Source of the DNA: Thermovenabulum sp049723235
GTDB lineage: Bacteria; Bacillota; Thermosediminibacteria; Thermosediminibacterales; Thermosediminibacteraceae
Reading direction: 5' to 3'
Assembly: GCF_049723235.1 (NCBI RefSeq)
Contig: NZ_JBNARB010000005.1
Location: 1-64,000, forward strand
DNA length: 64,000 nt
Position numbers and translations under genes: made by a program
In this document: positions 61,408 to 64,000 of the stretch, in pieces
Numbering within the stretch: position 1 is the first letter of the stretch
Layout: each line of letters begins with the position of its first letter
The notes under the pieces: model-generated
What the model was told of the DNA's origin: nothing
What the model saw: the letters and a program-made list of their open reading frames with translations, nothing else
The model's database searches: none

Positions 61408-62579
61408 AAATAAAAACTTATATTGCAGATAATGTTCAGGAAGCGTTGTATAAGGTAAAAAGTGAGATGGGGAGAGATGCAATAATTTTGCAAACAAGAA
61501 AAATTAAAACCGGAGGCATCTTTGGTTTATTTGGTAAAACAAGGGTAGAAGTCATAGCGGCCTGTGAATTAGAACCTAAAAAATCCATTGAATCTTCAAT
61601 AAATTTAACCCTACCAAGAATCAATATGAAGGCCTCCGAAAATATGTTTAATTACACGGAAAATATTAATGCTTTAAAATCTTCTATTGAAGAGAATCAA
61701 ATTGAAGACATCAAAAATGAGTTACAGGAAGTAAAGCGACTAATAAAAGAAATTTATGATAATAAAGATTCTTTGGGCAAAAATGGATTCAAAAAGGCAA
61801 AAAGCTTTCAAGGGGTAATTGAAAGGTTAACTTCCATGGAGGTAAAAGATGAAGTAATAAAAGTAATTGTAAATAATTTAAAAAAGGACTCAAATGGCAA
61901 TAATTCCAAAACTCTTTTGGAAAATGCTAAGAATGAGATAATTAAAATGATAAATCAGCCTGAACCAATAAAGATTAAAGAGATTCCTGCTAAAATAGCT
62001 TTAATTGGCCCCACCGGGGTAGGTAAAACTACAACTATTGCAAAATTAGCTGCACATTATTCTCTTAATGAAGGGAAAAAAGTAGCATTAATTACTTCGG
62101 ATACATATAGAGTAGGGGCAGTAAGCCAGTTAAAAACATATGGAGAACTTTTGGAAATTCCTGTGGAAATACTTTATGAGCCCAAAGAAGCATCGAATAT
62201 ACTAAAAAAGCTGAACGGTTACGAAATTATTTTTTACGATACCCTTGGTACCAGCCCTAAAAATAAAATCTTTTTGAAGAAGATAAAGAATATCATAGAA
62301 GCAATAGAGCCGACGGAGCTCCATATGGTGATTAGCGCTACGACAAAAACAAGGGAAGTCGAGAATATTTTAGAAAATTATAAGGATTTAAATTATAACA
62401 AGCTTCTGTTTACAAAAATTGATGAAACCAACATTTATGGACTAATATTAAATGCTGTTTATTATTCTAAATGCTGTCTTTCATATATCACTACGGGACA
62501 AAATGTTCCGGATGATATCGAAGTAGCATCCCCTGTAAAAATAGCAAACCTTTTACTGGGAGAGAGTGATAATGCTTGA
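61404..62579 (+). CDS. flhF: Flagellar SRP-like GTPase FlhF
   Basis: A 391-residue SRP-family GTPase: N-terminal KTYIADNVQEALYKVKSEMG, a linker with many Asn and Ser, and the NG domain with GPTGVGKT (202-209), LITSDTYRVGAV and TKIDET. It sets where the flagellum forms. GTG 61404, overlapping flhA by four bases. Confidence 0.95.
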   Translation: MKIKTYIADNVQEALYKVKSEMGRDAIILQTRKIKTGGIFGLFGKTRVEVIAACELEPKKSIESSINLTLPRINMKASENMFNYTENINALKSSIEENQIEDIKNELQEVKRLIKEIYDNKDSLGKNGFKKAKSFQGVIERLTSMEVKDEVIKVIVNNLKKDSNGNNSKTLLENAKNEIIKMINQPEPIKIKEIPAKIALIGPTGVGKTTTIAKLAAHYSLNEGKKVALITSDTYRVGAVSQLKTYGELLEIPVEILYEPKEASNILKKLNGYEIIFYDTLGTSPKNKIFLKKIKNIIEAIEPTELHMVISATTKTREVENILENYKDLNYNKLLFTKIDETNIYGLILNAVYYSKCCLSYITTGQNVPDDIEVASPVKIANLLLGESDNA

Positions 62580-63447
62580 TCAGGCCCATAGATTGAGAGA
62601 ATTAATAAAAAGTAAAGAAAAAGCCTCAAAGCAGCTGAGAATAATAGCGGTATCCAGCGGTAAAGGAGGAGTTGGAAAAACAAATTTTTCTGTTAACCTG
62701 GCAATTATTTTAAAAGAGCTGGGGAAAAAGGTTTTATTGATTGATGCTGATTTTGGCCTTGCAAATGTAGATGTGATTTCAGGTATTTTCCCTAAATACA
62801 ACTTATCCCATGTAATAAATAAAGAGAAAAAAATAGATGAAATAATTTTTAATGGACCTTCAGGAATTAAAATAATCCCTGGAGCTACGGGACTTTACGA
62901 GATGGCAAATTTATCGGAAGAAGAATTAGCAAACTTGATGAATGCCTTTGAAGCAATTAAATATGATTTTGATTTTGTAATCATTGATACCGGTGCGGGT
63001 ATTCATAAAAATGTGGTTATTCTCCTTCGGTCTTCCAATGAAGTAATTGTAATAACAACCCCTGAACCTTCTGCTATTACCGACGCCTATGCTGTTATAA
63101 AATTGGTATTTAAGGATGTAAAAAAGATATATTTGGTAGTAAATAGGGTTGATAATTATAAAGAAGCGGATTTAACTGCTGGAAAAATTGCCAATGCGGC
63201 AAAAAAGTTTTTGAATGTGGATTTGGAATACTTGGGATATATCCTGGAAGACAAAGTTGTATCTAAAGCAAATAAAGAACAGGTTCCTTTTTATATAAAA
63301 TACAAAGATAGCCTTTCATCCAAGTGTGTATTAAATATTGGTAAAAAACTTATATATGAAGAAATAGATCTTCCTAAAATCGAACCTTCTTTTGCTACGT
63401 GGTTTGAAAAATTAATTTCCAATTTTATACCTTCAGGGGGAAAATAG
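62572..63447 (+). CDS. flhG: Flagellar number regulator FlhG (FleN/MinD-like)
   Basis: A 291-residue MinD-type ATPase with deviant Walker A SGKGGVGKT (29-37), IDADFGLANVD and an N-terminal DQAHRLRELI helix that stimulates FlhF. It limits flagellar number. ATG 62572 follows GGAGAG; overlaps flhF by eight bases. Confidence 0.94.
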   Translation: MLDQAHRLRELIKSKEKASKQLRIIAVSSGKGGVGKTNFSVNLAIILKELGKKVLLIDADFGLANVDVISGIFPKYNLSHVINKEKKIDEIIFNGPSGIKIIPGATGLYEMANLSEEELANLMNAFEAIKYDFDFVIIDTGAGIHKNVVILLRSSNEVIVITTPEPSAITDAYAVIKLVFKDVKKIYLVVNRVDNYKEADLTAGKIANAAKKFLNVDLEYLGYILEDKVVSKANKEQVPFYIKYKDSLSSKCVLNIGKKLIYEEIDLPKIEPSFATWFEKLISNFIPSGGK

Positions 63448-64000
63448 ATGAAAGAGAAATTAATGGTAGGAATGAAAGTAGAAATAGAAATACAACGAGC
63501 GGAAGAAAAAATAAATTTTTTGACCAAAATTGAAGAAATAAAAGAAAATTCATTAATACTCGGTATGCCAATATATAAGGGGAATTATTTTTTTATTAAT
63601 CTTTTAGAAGAAATTACCATATACTATTCGGTCAACGATTTATTTTATTTTTTTAGGGGAAAAGTAATAGACAAAAGTTATATACCTATTCCTGTGATAG
63701 AAGTAGAAATTTTAGAAGGACCTAAGAGGATACAAAGAAGAAGTTTCTTCAGGATTCCAGTTACATTAAAAATAAAGGTAAAAAATATTAATTCAATAAA
63801 TTGGTGTGTTGCTTATATAAAAAATATTAGCGGCGGTGGAGCGTTATTACATACCTATATGGAATGCAATAAAAATGATATATTGGAATTGCGTATTCCG
63901 TTAGATAAAGAAACCCTTGAGGTTAAAGCCCGGGTTGTCAGAGTGGAAAAGGATATAATGCGATATATTAATCCCTTTGAAATTGCGGTGGAATATTATG
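63448..64000 (+). CDS. ycgR: PilZ domain (YcgR-type) c-di-GMP-binding protein, 3-prime truncated by the window
   Basis: The first 184 residues of a YcgR-like protein, still open at the window end. An N-terminal YcgR-N-type beta domain (about 1-92) is followed by PilZ motifs: RSFFR (R98, R102) and NISGGG (N126, S128, G131), the RxxxR and (D/N)xSxxG pair that binds c-di-GMP. It starts at the base after the flhG stop codon (TAGATGAAAG). In enteric bacteria YcgR brakes the motor. Gene location inside the flagellar operon supports the same role. Confidence 0.88.
   Translation, partial: MKEKLMVGMKVEIEIQRAEEKINFLTKIEEIKENSLILGMPIYKGNYFFINLLEEITIYYSVNDLFYFFRGKVIDKSYIPIPVIEVEILEGPKRIQRRSFFRIPVTLKIKVKNINSINWCVAYIKNISGGGALLHTYMECNKNDILELRIPLDKETLEVKARVVRVEKDIMRYINPFEIAVEYY

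Overview
This 64 kb window is AT-rich DNA from a low-GC Gram-positive bacterium, most likely an anaerobic Clostridia-type organism (Thermoanaerobacterales or Thermosediminibacterales would fit). The evidence is the order topA-trmFO-xerC-hslV-hslU-codY, a long flagellar operon with fliY and flhF/flhG, strong GGAGG ribosome binding sites, frequent TTG/GTG starts, an oxygen-sensitive radical-SAM enzyme (HydE) and purine fermentation functions. The genus is inferred; no rRNA gene is present.

Region 1 (95-18718) is mainly a purine and ureide catabolic island. After a short chromate-type transporter come a three-subunit molybdenum hydroxylase of the xanthine dehydrogenase family (794-4437), two paralogous NCS2 purine permeases (4481-7261) and a maturation set, yqeC-mocA-xdhC-yqeB (7314-10272). 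Because YqeB and YqeC are markers of selenium-dependent molybdenum hydroxylases, the hydroxylase may carry labile selenium. Next comes an oxamate carbamoyltransferase-type module: allH-like, fdrA, a 56-residue piece matching the FdrA C-terminus, and allG-like. It is followed by a cyclase-family metal hydrolase, carbamate kinase, a nitrilase-superfamily amidase and a PucR regulator. Together these suggest purine uptake, hydroxylation and ring breakdown, then phosphorolytic release of carbamoyl phosphate and ATP formation by carbamate kinase. The ring-opening enzymes are not in the window.

Region 2 (18760-32055) holds mixed single genes: a 24-residue membrane peptide, yraN, lysine 6-aminotransferase, a DUF815 ATPase, comM/yifB, an ornithine-racemase-like enzyme, hydE, a TPP riboswitch with thiM, a ROK sugar kinase, an MFS exporter, a beta-CASP nuclease and a cobalamin adenosyltransferase. 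yraN and comM are often neighbours of dprA-topA, so this stretch looks like an ancestral cluster opened up by insertions.

Region 3 (32085-40396) is the conserved block dprA-topA-trmFO-xerC-hslV-hslU-codY.

Region 4 (40467-64000) is the flagellar/chemotaxis operon from flgB to flhG, running into a PilZ (YcgR-type) gene cut by the window end. It begins with a sigma-A-like promoter and a class I cyclic di-GMP riboswitch whose terminator should shut the operon off when the ligand is high. The terminal PilZ protein would add a second, protein-level response to the same messenger. Inside the operon, a pair of adjacent hairpins with the same loop motif precedes flgE, and a terminator-like hairpin follows it.
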